The notes below the pieces were generated by a model that did no database searches, had not been told where the DNA came from, and was given only the letters and a program-made list of their open reading frames with translations. From an uncultured Pelagibacteraceae bacterium (GTDB lineage: Bacteria; Pseudomonadota; Alphaproteobacteria; Pelagibacterales; Pelagibacteraceae): 45,774 nt of DNA. Both the position numbers and the translations under genes were made by a program. Where the stretch lies: NCBI GenBank assembly GCA_902532225.1, contig CACAHI010000005.1, positions 1-45,774 on the forward strand. The letters are read 5' to 3'. The stretch's first letter is position 1. The number at the start of each line of letters is the position of its first letter. Positions 8,319-16,363 of this stretch are shown in pieces.

Positions 8319-8472
8319 ATTACTTTTTTATTCAACTGTTTATTAGATTTGTTGGTTTTTTCACTCAAAAAGATTGTTACTTATGTAAAAATTGCATAGC
8401 TGATATCTTGTTAAATAGCATTCTAATTAGAGTAATTTTTGATATTGAACTATTGATAATAAAGGAAAATAA
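8319..8472. promoter_or_regulatory. Divergent intergenic region between the YbaK-like gene and glnA
   Basis: At 154 bp this is the longest untranslated stretch in the window and must hold the glnA promoter. The glnA ribosome-binding site AAGGAA lies at 8462-8467, 5 bases before its ATG. I see no convincing sigma70 pair: TTGTTA at 8408-8413 with TAATTT at 8433-8438 has a 19-bp spacer and is weak. There is a short symmetric element TTAC-TTAT-GTAA around 8378-8389. I do not recognise a sigma54 GG-N10-GC element or a glutamine riboswitch. Confidence 0.4.
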
Positions 8473-9879
8473 ATGAGCGCAAGTAATGTTTTAAAAACAA
8501 TAAAAGATAAAAAAATTGAATATGTTGATCTTAGATTTACAGATCCAAGAGGCAAACTTCAACATTTAACAATGGATGCAACTATGGTTGACCAAGGAAT
8601 GTTGAATGATGGAGTTTTTTTTGATGGTTCATCAATTGCTGGCTGGAAAGCCATAAACGAGTCGGACATGATTTTAAAACCCGATTTAACAAGAAAAATT
8701 GTTGACCCTTATACTTCACATAATACTTTAATATTATTTTGTGATATTTTAGATGCTATAAAAAAAGATCCTTATGAAAGAGATCCTAGAGGAATAGCAA
8801 AAAAAGCTGAAGCTTATTTAAAATCTACAGGTGTTGGTGACAAAGCATATTTTGGTCCTGAACCAGAATTTTTTGTATTTGATGATGTAAGAATTAAAAA
8901 CGATATGAATGAAACAAGTTTTGCTATCGATAGTACTGAGGGACCTTACAACTCTGGAAGAAGATATGAAAATGGAAACATGGGACATAGACCGGGTATT
9001 AAAGGTGGATACTTTCCAGTTCCACCAGTAGATAGTGCACAAGATATGAGGGGCGAATACTTAAAAGGATTAAGAGATGTTGGTATTACAGTAGAAAAAC
9101 ATCATCATGAAGTTGCACCAAGTCAACACGAATTGGGAATGTTATTTGGTACTTTAGTAGATCAAGCAGATAACGTTCAGCTTTATAAATATGTAGTTCA
9201 TATGGTTTCTCATTCGTTTGGTAAAACAGCTACATTCATGCCAAAACCTGTTAAAGGAGATAATGGTTCAGGAATGCACACTCACCAATCTATTTGGAAA
9301 GGTAGTACTCCAGTTTTTTCAGGAAACAAATATGCTGGATTATCTCAAACAGCGCTTTATTATATTGGTGGAATTTTAAAACATGCAAAAGCAATAAATG
9401 CTTTTTCAAATGCAACAACAAATAGTTATAAAAGATTAATACCAGGATTCGAAGCTCCAGTTCTTTTAGCTTACTCAGCAAGAAATAGATCGGCTTCTTG
9501 TAGAATACCAATTACATTAAGTAAAAAAGGAGCAAGATGTGAAATCAGATTTCCTGATGCTTCAGGTAATCCATATTTAACTTTTGCAGCTATGCTAATG
9601 GCTGGATTAGATGGAATTAAAAATAAAATGGATCCAGGAAAATCTTTTGATAAAGACTTATATGCTTTATCGGAAAATGAAGTTAAGAAAGTTCCAACTG
9701 TTTGTGGATCATTGAGAGAAGCACTTGAAAGTTTAGATAGAGACAGAGCTTTTTTAAAAAAAGGAAATGTTTTTACTGATGATCAGATTGATGCTTATAT
9801 AGCTTTAAAATTTGAGGAGATTCATAATTTCGAACATACCCCTCATCCAATAGAATTTGAAATGTATTACAGCTGTTAA
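8473..9879 (+). CDS. glnA: Glutamine synthetase type I
   Basis: This 468-aa GSI-beta type glutamine synthetase makes glutamine from glutamate, ammonia and ATP and is the main ammonia-assimilating enzyme. Visible are FFDGSSIAGW near residue 51, the metal/substrate segment GPEPEFFVFD, the HHHEVAPSQHELG loop, NGSGMHTHQSIWK, and NRSASCRIP with the ATP-site arginine. The adenylylation tyrosine is conserved as Tyr397 in DLYALSENE, so control by GlnE-type adenylylation is possible. Length equals the E. coli enzyme. It stands alone: the usual neighbour glnB is absent on both sides. A clear AAGGAA ribosome-binding site supports the start. Confidence 0.97.
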   Translation: MSASNVLKTIKDKKIEYVDLRFTDPRGKLQHLTMDATMVDQGMLNDGVFFDGSSIAGWKAINESDMILKPDLTRKIVDPYTSHNTLILFCDILDAIKKDPYERDPRGIAKKAEAYLKSTGVGDKAYFGPEPEFFVFDDVRIKNDMNETSFAIDSTEGPYNSGRRYENGNMGHRPGIKGGYFPVPPVDSAQDMRGEYLKGLRDVGITVEKHHHEVAPSQHELGMLFGTLVDQADNVQLYKYVVHMVSHSFGKTATFMPKPVKGDNGSGMHTHQSIWKGSTPVFSGNKYAGLSQTALYYIGGILKHAKAINAFSNATTNSYKRLIPGFEAPVLLAYSARNRSASCRIPITLSKKGARCEIRFPDASGNPYLTFAAMLMAGLDGIKNKMDPGKSFDKDLYALSENEVKKVPTVCGSLREALESLDRDRAFLKKGNVFTDDQIDAYIALKFEEIHNFEHTPHPIEFEMYYSC

Positions 9880-9881
9880 GT

Positions 9882-10070
9882 TTATTTTTTACTTTTTAAA
9901 ATCTTATCGTCAGCAATCTTGTTTTTATTTATACCTTCTTTGATGGTATAATCTAAAGTACCGTGAGCGCCAGCTTCAACTTCTTTACGGAGATTCCTGA
10001 ATAATGATTTCTCTTTCTTGCTTTCAGCAACTTTATTAGAGTGTTTTTCTAAATGTTTTGTATCTCTCAT
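9882..10070 (-). CDS. Small highly charged protein of unknown function at the end of the suf operon
   Basis: This is a 62-aa protein that I do not recognise. It is rich in Lys and Glu, has no Cys or Trp, no membrane segment and no signal peptide. The central part FRNLRKEVEAGAHGTLDYTI looks structured, with flanking charged helices. It begins 9 bp after sufA on the same strand and would be the last gene of the suf transcript; only an AAGG inside the sufA 3' end could serve as ribosome-binding site. It converges on glnA with 2 bp between the stop codons. The intact frame in such compact DNA supports a real gene, but function is unknown. Confidence 0.6.
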   Translation of the reverse strand: MRDTKHLEKHSNKVAESKKEKSLFRNLRKEVEAGAHGTLDYTIKEGINKNKIADDKILKSKK

Positions 10071-10079
10071 AATAAGATA

Positions 10080-10409
10080 TTATACCTTAAATGACTCTCC
10101 ACATCCACATCTTTCAGTTTCATTAGGATTATTGAATACAAAAGAAGATGAAAACTCCTCTTCTTTGTAGTCCATTTCTGTTCCTAATAAATACATTATA
10201 GCTCCTGGATCTACAAAAACTTTTACACCTTTGTCTTCTATTATTTCATCAGTTGGATTGTTTTCTTTTGCATATTCCATAATATACGACATTCCTGCAC
10301 AACCCCCACTTTTTACTCCAATCCTAACACCTATTGAATTATGATCTTTTGACATAATTTCTTTTATTCTATTAGCTGCTTTATTACTTAATGTAATTAG
10401 TTGTTTCAT
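10080..10409 (-). CDS. sufA: A-type iron-sulfur carrier SufA/HesB/IscA family
   Basis: This 109-aa A-type carrier accepts [2Fe-2S] or [4Fe-4S] clusters from the Suf scaffold and passes them to apoproteins. The three cluster cysteines are C37 in SGGCAGM and C101/C103 in the C-terminal CGCGESF. Length and spacing are typical, and ErpA or IscA would look the same at this level. Its start overlaps the sufT stop by 4 bp. It is the last recognised suf gene, followed by the small unknown protein at 9882-10070. Family is certain; the exact paralogue name rests on context. Confidence 0.9.
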   Translation of the reverse strand: MKQLITLSNKAANRIKEIMSKDHNSIGVRIGVKSGGCAGMSYIMEYAKENNPTDEIIEDKGVKVFVDPGAIMYLLGTEMDYKEEEFSSSFVFNNPNETERCGCGESFKV

Positions 10410-10702
10410 AAATTTAACTCCAGTTTTGCTGATTCAGACATCATTGATTTATCCCAAGGGGGTTCCCAAACTAGTTCAAGATCAACATTTTTAACTTCTT
10501 CAATTTCAGAAATACTATCTTTAACTTCCTTGGGCAGGCTTTCAGCAACTGGGCAATTTGGTGTTGTTAAAGTCATTTTAACTATTACGTCTTTATCTTT
10601 AATTATAATATCATAAATCAAACCTAGTTCATATATGTTTACTGGAATTTCTGGATCATAAATTTTTTTGATCTCATTAATAACTTTTTCTTTCAAATTC
10701 AT
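10406..10702 (-). CDS. sufT: SufT/MIP18 family (DUF59) iron-sulfur maturation factor
   Basis: This 98-aa protein has the DUF59/MIP18 fold. It shows the signature DPEIPVNIYELGLIYDI at residues 16-32 and the conserved reactive Cys in MTLTTPNCPVAESLP at about residue 50, then a V-W-E-P-P-W-D motif near the C-terminus. Family members help insert or transfer [4Fe-4S] clusters to target proteins. Placement between sufU and sufA, with a 2-bp gap on one side and a 4-bp overlap on the other, fits the operon order seen in many bacteria. Confidence 0.9.
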   Translation of the reverse strand: MNLKEKVINEIKKIYDPEIPVNIYELGLIYDIIIKDKDVIVKMTLTTPNCPVAESLPKEVKDSISEIEEVKNVDLELVWEPPWDKSMMSESAKLELNL

Positions 10703-10704
10703 AT

Positions 10705-11175
10705 TTAATCTAATTTTTCAGTATTAATTTCATCTTTTTTATTATTTATCGCAGAAGTTAAAGTGTGCCAAGATAAAGTTGCGCATTTTACTCTCATTGG
10801 GTATTGCTGAACACCGGATAAAGACATCAATTTAGTTTTTTCATCTTCGCTTAAATTATTTGATTTCAAAGCATTTTTCTCTTTTATCATTTCTAGAAAA
10901 TCTTTAATTAATTCTTTCACATCATTTACTTCTTTTCCTTTTACTAATTCAGTCATTATAGATGCGGAAGCCATTGAGATTGCACATCCACTTCCTTCGA
11001 AAGAAGCTTCTTCTACTTTTTTATTTTCATTTAATTTTAAATAAATATGCACCTTGTCTCCACATAAAGGATTGTGACCTTTGGCATCTTTATTAAAATT
11101 TTCAGTTTTTTTTAAATTTCTAGGATTTTTTCCGTGATCTAAAATTAATTCTTGGTATAATTCTTTCAGGTTCAT
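10705..11175 (-). CDS. sufU: SufU/IscU-like iron-sulfur assembly protein
   Basis: This 156-aa protein of the IscU fold has the three conserved cysteines C38 (NPLCGD), C64 (GSGCAIS) and C131 (VKCATLSW) plus Asp40. The extra insert between the second and third Cys is typical of SufU rather than IscU. SufU proteins bind zinc and accept persulfide sulfur from SufS, relaying it to SufB. The gene sits directly after sufS with a 4-bp start/stop overlap, matching that partnership. No sufE is present in the operon, so SufU is the likely sulfur-transfer partner. That inference could be wrong if sufE lies elsewhere. Confidence 0.9.
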   Translation of the reverse strand: MNLKELYQELILDHGKNPRNLKKTENFNKDAKGHNPLCGDKVHIYLKLNENKKVEEASFEGSGCAISMASASIMTELVKGKEVNDVKELIKDFLEMIKEKNALKSNNLSEDEKTKLMSLSGVQQYPMRVKCATLSWHTLTSAINNKKDEINTEKLD

Positions 11176-12392
11176 TTTTTATCAAAAATCTTTTTACATT
11201 TGTTTATTGATGCATTTAATTTATCTATATCATCTTTTGTATTGTAAACACCAAAAGATGCTCTTGCTGTAGCCGGCAGACCAAATTTATCGTGAAGAAC
11301 TTGGCAGCAATGGTGGCCAGCTCTTATTGCAACACCATCTTCATCTAAAATAGTTGCAATATCATGAGGATGAATTCCTTCTATTGTAAATGACAATACA
11401 GCTCCTTGATTTTTTGGATTTCCAATTAATTTTACAGAATTGTTTTTCATTAATGTTTCTCTGCCATATTCCATAAGTTCTTTTTCGTGTTTAATTATAT
11501 TTTGCATTCCTAATTTATTCAAAAATTTAATTGACTCTTCAAATGCAATAACCTGAGCAGTCGCCATTGTACCCGCTTCATATTTGTTTGGTAGATCTCC
11601 ATATGAAATATCGTTTTTTTTGACTTCTCCTATCATTCCACCTCCTCCTTGATACGGTGGTAATTCTTCTAACCATTTTTTTTTAGCATAAAGAATCCCT
11701 AAACCTGTGGGGCCGTACATTTTGTGACATGATATAGCATAAAAATCACAATCCAAATCTTGCATATCTAAATTTAAATGTGGAGCTCCTTGACAGCCAT
11801 CTACTAAAACTGGAATTCCTTTTGAATGAGCTAGTTGAGTAATTTCTTTGATTGGTAAAATTGCTCCCGTCACATTAGATAGATGGGTTACTGCTATCAT
11901 TTTTGTTTTCGAGGTAATTTTTTTTTCAATACTTTCTAATGTGACCTCTCCATCGTTATTTACCTCAGCAAATTCAATTTTAACTCCTTTGGATTTTCTC
12001 AAATAATGCCACGGTACGTAGTTTGAATGATGTTCAAGTTCTGTAATTAAAACCTCATCTCCTTCATTTAAATTTTTATTTCCGTAAGTATTTGCAACTA
12101 AATTGATTGCTTCTGTGGCCCCTTTTGTAAAAACTATTTCATCTTTATCTTTTGCATTAATATGTTTTTGTACTGAGACTCGAGTATTTTCGTAAAGATT
12201 TGTTGCAGCAACAGCCAAATAATGAACACTTCTACCAATATTTGAAAACTCTTTTGTATAAAAATCATATATTCGATCAACTACGACCAATGGTTTTTGT
12301 GATGAATTTGCACTGTCCAAATAGACTAGATCATTATTATGAACCTTTTTACTAAATATAGGAAACTCTGATTTTATTTTATTTATATTCAT
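11172..12392 (-). CDS. sufS: Cysteine desulfurase SufS
   Basis: This 406-aa PLP enzyme, a type II (SufS/CsdA) cysteine desulfurase, removes sulfur from cysteine to give alanine and an enzyme persulfide for Fe-S assembly. The PLP lysine is in YAISCHKMYGPTGLG near residue 224, and the catalytic Cys is the first Cys of RAGHHCC at residue 362. The short loop around it marks the SufS class. The N-terminus overlaps the sufD 3' end by 14 bp, and the C-terminus overlaps sufU by 4 bp, so the set is translationally coupled. Confidence 0.96.
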   Translation of the reverse strand: MNINKIKSEFPIFSKKVHNNDLVYLDSANSSQKPLVVVDRIYDFYTKEFSNIGRSVHYLAVAATNLYENTRVSVQKHINAKDKDEIVFTKGATEAINLVANTYGNKNLNEGDEVLITELEHHSNYVPWHYLRKSKGVKIEFAEVNNDGEVTLESIEKKITSKTKMIAVTHLSNVTGAILPIKEITQLAHSKGIPVLVDGCQGAPHLNLDMQDLDCDFYAISCHKMYGPTGLGILYAKKKWLEELPPYQGGGGMIGEVKKNDISYGDLPNKYEAGTMATAQVIAFEESIKFLNKLGMQNIIKHEKELMEYGRETLMKNNSVKLIGNPKNQGAVLSFTIEGIHPHDIATILDEDGVAIRAGHHCCQVLHDKFGLPATARASFGVYNTKDDIDKLNASINKCKKIFDKK

Positions 12393-13638
12393 TCACATTT
12401 TTTTCTATTTTTTTTAAAAAGTAGTCTCTTATTTCCATATTAGTAATTGTCTCTACTGCATCAGATAAAAAACCTTTTATTAGGATATTTTTAGCCTGTT
12501 TTTCACTTAATCCTCTGGACATTAAATAAAAAATTGAATTTTCATCTAGATTTCCTGAAGTAGATCCATGAGAACATTTTACATCATCAGCATATATTTC
12601 AAGTTCAGGTTTTGAATCAAACTCACTTTCCTTATCTAGAAGAATTGCTTTGCTTAACTGATATCCATTTGTTTTTTGTGCTTTTTGATCAACATAAATT
12701 TTGCCTTGAAAAATTGTTTTGCTATTTTTATCAACTATAGATTTAATTTTTTGATAACTTTTAGTTGTTTCGCCAAAATGATTTACTTTGGTTTTTATCT
12801 CGTGATGTTGATTTTTTTTAGCAAATATTGCACCATTAATAAATCCTGAACTGTATTTTTCTTTTAAATCACAATTAATTTCATTTTTAAAAAAAGAAGA
12901 CGAATAAGATAGAATAAAATTTTCAAAGTTTGCATTTTCTAGTATTTTAGTTTCTGTAAAATTATAATTTAAATCTTTTTTACTTAATTCATTTAAATAA
13001 AATAGTTTTAACAAACTATTTTTTTCTAAAAGAAAAAAATTTGAAGTATTCAAAAAAATTGGGTTAGAGTTTAAATTTATTGTATAAACTAAAATATTAA
13101 GCTCCGAATTCTCTTCAATATTAACTATTAATTTTTGATTAAAAAAATTATTTTTGTTATTACCTTCAAAAATATTATAAACAACCAATGGTTTTTTACA
13201 TTTATATCCTTTTTTAACATACAATAATAATCCATCGGTAAAAAATGCATTATTAAGTAGATTTAATGAATTGTTGCCTTTTGGTTCATAAGCTGGGCCA
13301 TTTTTTAAATTACTAAAAATTATTTTTTTATCATCCTCATATTTAAATGAGTGCTTGTTATAAAATCCATTTAAAAAAAAGATTTTATTATGAGTAAATT
13401 CTTTAATATGATTATCAAATGAAAATTTTTTTTTATCTTTTAAGTTTATCTTAAGATTTTTAAAGTTTTGAGAAATTATTTTTTTAAAATCAGAAAATTT
13501 CCAATCTTCTAATTTTTTATTTGGAAAACCAGAGCTTAAAAATTTATCAAAGTTATCCTGTCTTATTTTTGAAATAGTGTTTTTAGTTGTGATATTTTTA
13601 TTAAAATTTTCAAAAGTACTTTTTAAGTTATCAATCAT
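12379..13638 (-). CDS. sufD: Fe-S assembly protein SufD
   Basis: This 419-aa protein of the SufB/SufD beta-helix family lies in the standard sufB-C-D position. The C-terminal third is clearest: TKSYQKIKSIVDKNSKTIFQ, then KSELEIYADDVKCSHGSTSG-like sequence at about residues 344-362, including the conserved Cys-Ser-His-Gly that binds near the cluster site, then LMSRGLSEKQAKNILIKGFL. The N-terminal half is poorly conserved and very rich in Asn, Lys and Phe, as expected from the AT bias. It forms the SufBC2D scaffold, with SufC as ATPase. Start overlaps sufC by 4 bp. Confidence 0.93.
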   Translation of the reverse strand: MIDNLKSTFENFNKNITTKNTISKIRQDNFDKFLSSGFPNKKLEDWKFSDFKKIISQNFKNLKINLKDKKKFSFDNHIKEFTHNKIFFLNGFYNKHSFKYEDDKKIIFSNLKNGPAYEPKGNNSLNLLNNAFFTDGLLLYVKKGYKCKKPLVVYNIFEGNNKNNFFNQKLIVNIEENSELNILVYTINLNSNPIFLNTSNFFLLEKNSLLKLFYLNELSKKDLNYNFTETKILENANFENFILSYSSSFFKNEINCDLKEKYSSGFINGAIFAKKNQHHEIKTKVNHFGETTKSYQKIKSIVDKNSKTIFQGKIYVDQKAQKTNGYQLSKAILLDKESEFDSKPELEIYADDVKCSHGSTSGNLDENSIFYLMSRGLSEKQAKNILIKGFLSDAVETITNMEIRDYFLKKIEKNVNEYK

Positions 13639-14366
13639 ATATTTTCATACCCTACTTTCTCTAACTCATTGGCCAGTTCACTACATCCAGTTTTGGCAAT
13701 CTTGCCTTTCATTAGGACGTGCACAAAATCTGGTTTAATATAATCAAGTAGTCTTTGATAGTGCGTTATAATTAGAAAGGATCTTTTTTTGTCTCTTAGA
13801 GTGTTTACCCCATCTGCAACAATTTTTAGAGCATCAATATCTAATCCTGAATCTGTTTCATCAAGTATTGCCATCTTTGGTTCATGTAAAGACATTTGAA
13901 GTATCTCATTTTTCTTTTTCTCGCCTCCAGAAAAACCAACATTTAGTTGTCTATTTAATATTTTTTCATCAATTTTTAATGCGGCAGCTTTTGATTTAAC
14001 AACTTTTAAAAATTCCAGTGCATCTAACTGTTTTTTTCCGTTTGATTTTCTTATTGCATTTAATGATGTTTTTAAAAAGTTAGAAGTATTTACACCAGGT
14101 ATTTCTAATGGGTATTGAAAAGCTAAAAATAACCCTTTCTGTGCTCTTTCTTCTATGTCTAATTTGAATAAATCTTTATCTTCGTAAAGTACGCTTCCTG
14201 AGATTTTATAGCCTTTTTTACCTGACAGAACATTCGCTAAAGTGCTTTTTCCAGATCCATTTGGTCCCATAATCGCATGTATTTCACCAGATTTAATATT
14301 TAAATTAAGACCATTTAATATTAATTTGTTATCAATTTTTGCCTTAAGATTATTGATTTTAAGCAT
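13635..14366 (-). CDS. sufC: Fe-S assembly ATPase SufC
   Basis: This 243-aa ABC-type ATPase of the Suf scaffold has Walker A GPNGSGKST near residue 35, the signature FSGGEKKKNEILQM near residue 143 and Walker B MAILDETDSGLDIDAL near residue 165, followed by the switch His in IITHYQRLLDYI. The SGGEKKKNE form of the signature is specific to SufC. It powers conformational change of the SufBC2D complex in the cytosol. The start shares one base with the sufB stop (TAATG), indicating coupled translation. Confidence 0.96.
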   Translation of the reverse strand: MLKINNLKAKIDNKLILNGLNLNIKSGEIHAIMGPNGSGKSTLANVLSGKKGYKISGSVLYEDKDLFKLDIEERAQKGLFLAFQYPLEIPGVNTSNFLKTSLNAIRKSNGKKQLDALEFLKVVKSKAAALKIDEKILNRQLNVGFSGGEKKKNEILQMSLHEPKMAILDETDSGLDIDALKIVADGVNTLRDKKRSFLIITHYQRLLDYIKPDFVHVLMKGKIAKTGCSELANELEKVGYENI

Positions 14367-15802
14367 TATCCTACACTTCCTTCTAAGCTTATTCCTACAA
14401 GTTTTTGTGCCTCAACTGCAAATTCCATGGGTAATTGTTGGAGTACTTCTTTGCAAAAACCGTTTACTATTAAACTAACTGCTTCTTCTTGATTTAATCC
14501 TCTTTGATTACAATAATATAATTGCTCTTCACTAATTTTTGATGTCGTGGCTTCGTGTTCAATATTGGCATTAGGATTTTTATTTTTTATATAAGGTATT
14601 GTATGAGCGCCACATTTGTTTCCAATTAATAAAGAATCGCATTGTGTATAATTTCTAGCATTTATTGCTTTGCTATTAATATCAACCAATCCACGGTAAG
14701 TGTTATCTGCATTTCCAGCTGAAATACCTTTTGAAATTATTTTACTTTTTGTATTTTTGCCTAGGTGAATCATTTTTGTTCCAGTATCAGCTTTTTGATA
14801 ATTATTAGTTATAGCTATAGAATAAAATTCGCCCACAGAATTATCTCCTTGTAAAATACAACTTGGGTATTTCCAAGTAATCGCTGATCCAGTTTCCACT
14901 TGCGTCCAAGAAATTTTAGAATTTTTTCCTCTACATGCTCCTCTTTTTGTAACAAAATTATAAATTCCACCCTTTCCATTTTCATCTCCTGGATACCAAT
15001 TTTGAACTGTGGAATATTTTATTTCTGCATCATCTAACGCTATAAGCTCAACATTGGCCGCATGCAATTGATTTTCATCTCTCATTGGTGCTGTACATCC
15101 TTCGAGATAGCTTACGTAACTTCCTTCATCAGCAATTATCAAAGTTCTTTCGAATTGTCCTGTCTGTGAAGCATTAATTCTAAAATAAGTCGAAAGTTCC
15201 ATTGGGCACCTAACTCCTTTTGGAATATAAACAAAAGAACCATCGGTAAATACTGCGGAATTTAAAGTTGCAAAATAATGATCAGTAATTGGAATTACTG
15301 AACCTAAATATTTTTTTACTAGATTAGGATGTTTCTGCACAGCTTCTGATATTGAGCAGAAAATTATTCCTTTTTCTGTAAGTTTATCTTTAAAAGTTGT
15401 TGCTACTGAAACAGAATCAAAAACAGCATCTACTGCTATTCCATTTAAACGCTGTTGTTCTTGCAATGGAATTCCAAGTTTTTTATATGTCTCTAACAAT
15501 TTAGGATCAAGATCATCTATACTTTTTGGCTTCTCTGTAAAACTCTTTGGAGCAGAATAATAGTATAAACTTTGATAATCTATTTTTGGATATTTTGGTT
15601 TTTGCCAATTAGGTTCTTTAAGAATTTTTAATCTTTTATATGCTTTCAATCTCCATTCTAAAAGCCATTTTGGTTCTTTTTTAGTTTTTGAAATAAACTT
15701 AATAACTTCCTCGTTTAAACCCTTGGGTGCTTTTATAGTTTCAATATCTGTTGAAAAACCATATTTATATTCTTTAATTTTATTTAATTCTTTTTCTTTC
15801 AT
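14366..15802 (-). CDS. sufB: Fe-S assembly scaffold SufB
   Basis: This 478-aa SufB is the scaffold on which clusters are built. Recognisable are [15 protein letters not shown] at residues 41-55, [40 protein letters not shown], and near the C-terminus [24 protein letters not shown], where the conserved Glu and C-terminal Cys lie. Full length and no breaks. Its start overlaps the iscR stop by 4 bp (ATGA), so regulator and scaffold are on one transcript. Strongly conserved, and the most certain gene of the operon. Confidence 0.97.
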   Translation of the reverse strand: MKEKELNKIKEYKYGFSTDIETIKAPKGLNEEVIKFISKTKKEPKWLLEWRLKAYKRLKILKEPNWQKPKYPKIDYQSLYYYSAPKSFTEKPKSIDDLDPKLLETYKKLGIPLQEQQRLNGIAVDAVFDSVSVATTFKDKLTEKGIIFCSISEAVQKHPNLVKKYLGSVIPITDHYFATLNSAVFTDGSFVYIPKGVRCPMELSTYFRINASQTGQFERTLIIADEGSYVSYLEGCTAPMRDENQLHAANVELIALDDAEIKYSTVQNWYPGDENGKGGIYNFVTKRGACRGKNSKISWTQVETGSAITWKYPSCILQGDNSVGEFYSIAITNNYQKADTGTKMIHLGKNTKSKIISKGISAGNADNTYRGLVDINSKAINARNYTQCDSLLIGNKCGAHTIPYIKNKNPNANIEHEATTSKISEEQLYYCNQRGLNQEEAVSLIVNGFCKEVLQQLPMEFAVEAQKLVGISLEGSVG

Positions 15803-16224
15803 CTGATTTGGGTATCCTTTTTTGAAACTAAATCGCTTAATTTTTTTTGATTAAAAAATGTATTAATATGTAATTCAAGTTCATCCCATAAATTATGTGT
15901 AATACATTTTGATGCCTTTCCATTGCATCCTTTTTTTGATTCTCTTTTACAATTAATTGTTTTAACTTTTTCATCTACAGCGGAAAAAATTTCAGATAAC
16001 TTTAAATCATCAGCATTTTTAAAAAGTACATATCCTCCACCTGAACCTCTTGTACTTTGTACAATGTTATGTTTTTTTAATTTAAGAAAAATTTGTTCTA
16101 GATAAAATAGAGATATTCCTTGTCTAATGGAAATATCTCTTAATGGAACTGGTCCAGTCTTATTAAAATTGGCTAAATCGGCTAAAGCCATTACCGCATA
16201 TCTGCCTTTAGATGTTAGTTTCAT
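15799..16224 (-). CDS. iscR: Rrf2 family Fe-S-sensing regulator, IscR type
   Basis: This 141-aa Rrf2-family winged-helix repressor opens [18 protein letters not shown] and has the recognition-helix region [29 protein letters not shown] in residues 37-65. The cluster ligands are C92, C100 and C107 with His110 in CITHNLW, matching E. coli IscR C92, C98, C104 and H107, although the Cys spacing is wider (7 and 6 residues between rather than 5 and 5). It should bind [2Fe-2S] and repress its own operon. This is supported by a near-consensus type 1 IscR box over the promoter. First gene of the suf operon. Confidence 0.93.
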   Translation of the reverse strand: MKLTSKGRYAVMALADLANFNKTGPVPLRDISIRQGISLFYLEQIFLKLKKHNIVQSTRGSGGGYVLFKNADDLKLSEIFSAVDEKVKTINCKRESKKGCNGKASKCITHNLWDELELHINTFFNQKKLSDLVSKKDTQIR

Positions 16225-16243
16225 AATCCCACATTTTATTAGG

Positions 16244-16273
16244 TTTATATATATACCCGAGTAAAATAGTCAA
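16244..16273 (-). promoter_or_regulatory. Promoter of the iscR-suf operon
   Basis: On the minus strand there is a -35 TTGACT (16268-16273, 5 of 6 consensus). A -10 is TATATA (16246-16251, 16-bp spacer) or TATAAA (16244-16249, 18-bp spacer). It lies 20-50 bp before the iscR start codon. The IscR operator at 16253-16277 covers the -35 and the spacer, so bound IscR would block polymerase. Confidence 0.7.
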
Positions 16274-16277
16274 GATT
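16253..16277. promoter_or_regulatory. IscR type 1 binding site (operator)
   Basis: This 25-bp partly palindromic element reads ATACCCGAGTAAAATAGTC and then AAGATT on the plus strand. It agrees with the E. coli type 1 IscR consensus, as I recall it, at 22 of 25 positions in either orientation. It overlaps the suf promoter and sits 29 bp before the start of an IscR-type gene. The match was made by eye, not by a motif scan. A type 1 site implies that cluster-loaded IscR represses the whole operon when Fe-S supply is sufficient. Confidence 0.8.
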
Positions 16278-16294
16278 AAATCAAATATTAAAAC

Positions 16295-16322
16295 TTGCAA
16301 TTTGTCACTCAGTTTTGATACA
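16295..16322 (+). promoter_or_regulatory. Candidate promoter of the alpha/beta hydrolase gene
   Basis: There is a -35 TTGCAA (16295-16300) and a -10 GATACA (16317-16322) with a 16-bp spacer, each 4 of 6 matches. Transcription would start near 16329, placing the Fur-like box about 12-30 bases downstream of the start site. Confidence 0.4.
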
Positions 16323-16340
16323 AAAAACAAAATTTTTAAA

Positions 16341-16359
16341 GATAATAATAATCATTATC
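16341..16359. promoter_or_regulatory. Fur-box-like operator
   Basis: The 19-bp element GATAATAATAATCATTATC differs from the classical Fur consensus (GATAATGATAATCATTATC) at one position. It ends 4 bp before the hydrolase ATG. A Fur-family protein bound here would block early elongation or occlude the promoter. The regulator itself is not in the window, and Fur, Mur or Zur relatives in alphaproteobacteria can share such sites. Confidence 0.65.
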
Positions 16360-16363
16360 ATTT

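Noticed and set aside
8347..8472. Glutamine riboswitch or sigma54 promoter before glnA
   Set aside because: No recognisable riboswitch core and no GG-N10-GC element; the region is AT-rich with only a weak sigma70-like pair.
13000..13600. Possible frameshifts in the A/T homopolymer runs of sufD
   Set aside because: The frame is open across 419 codons with a family-length product and conserved C-terminus, so the runs reflect base composition.
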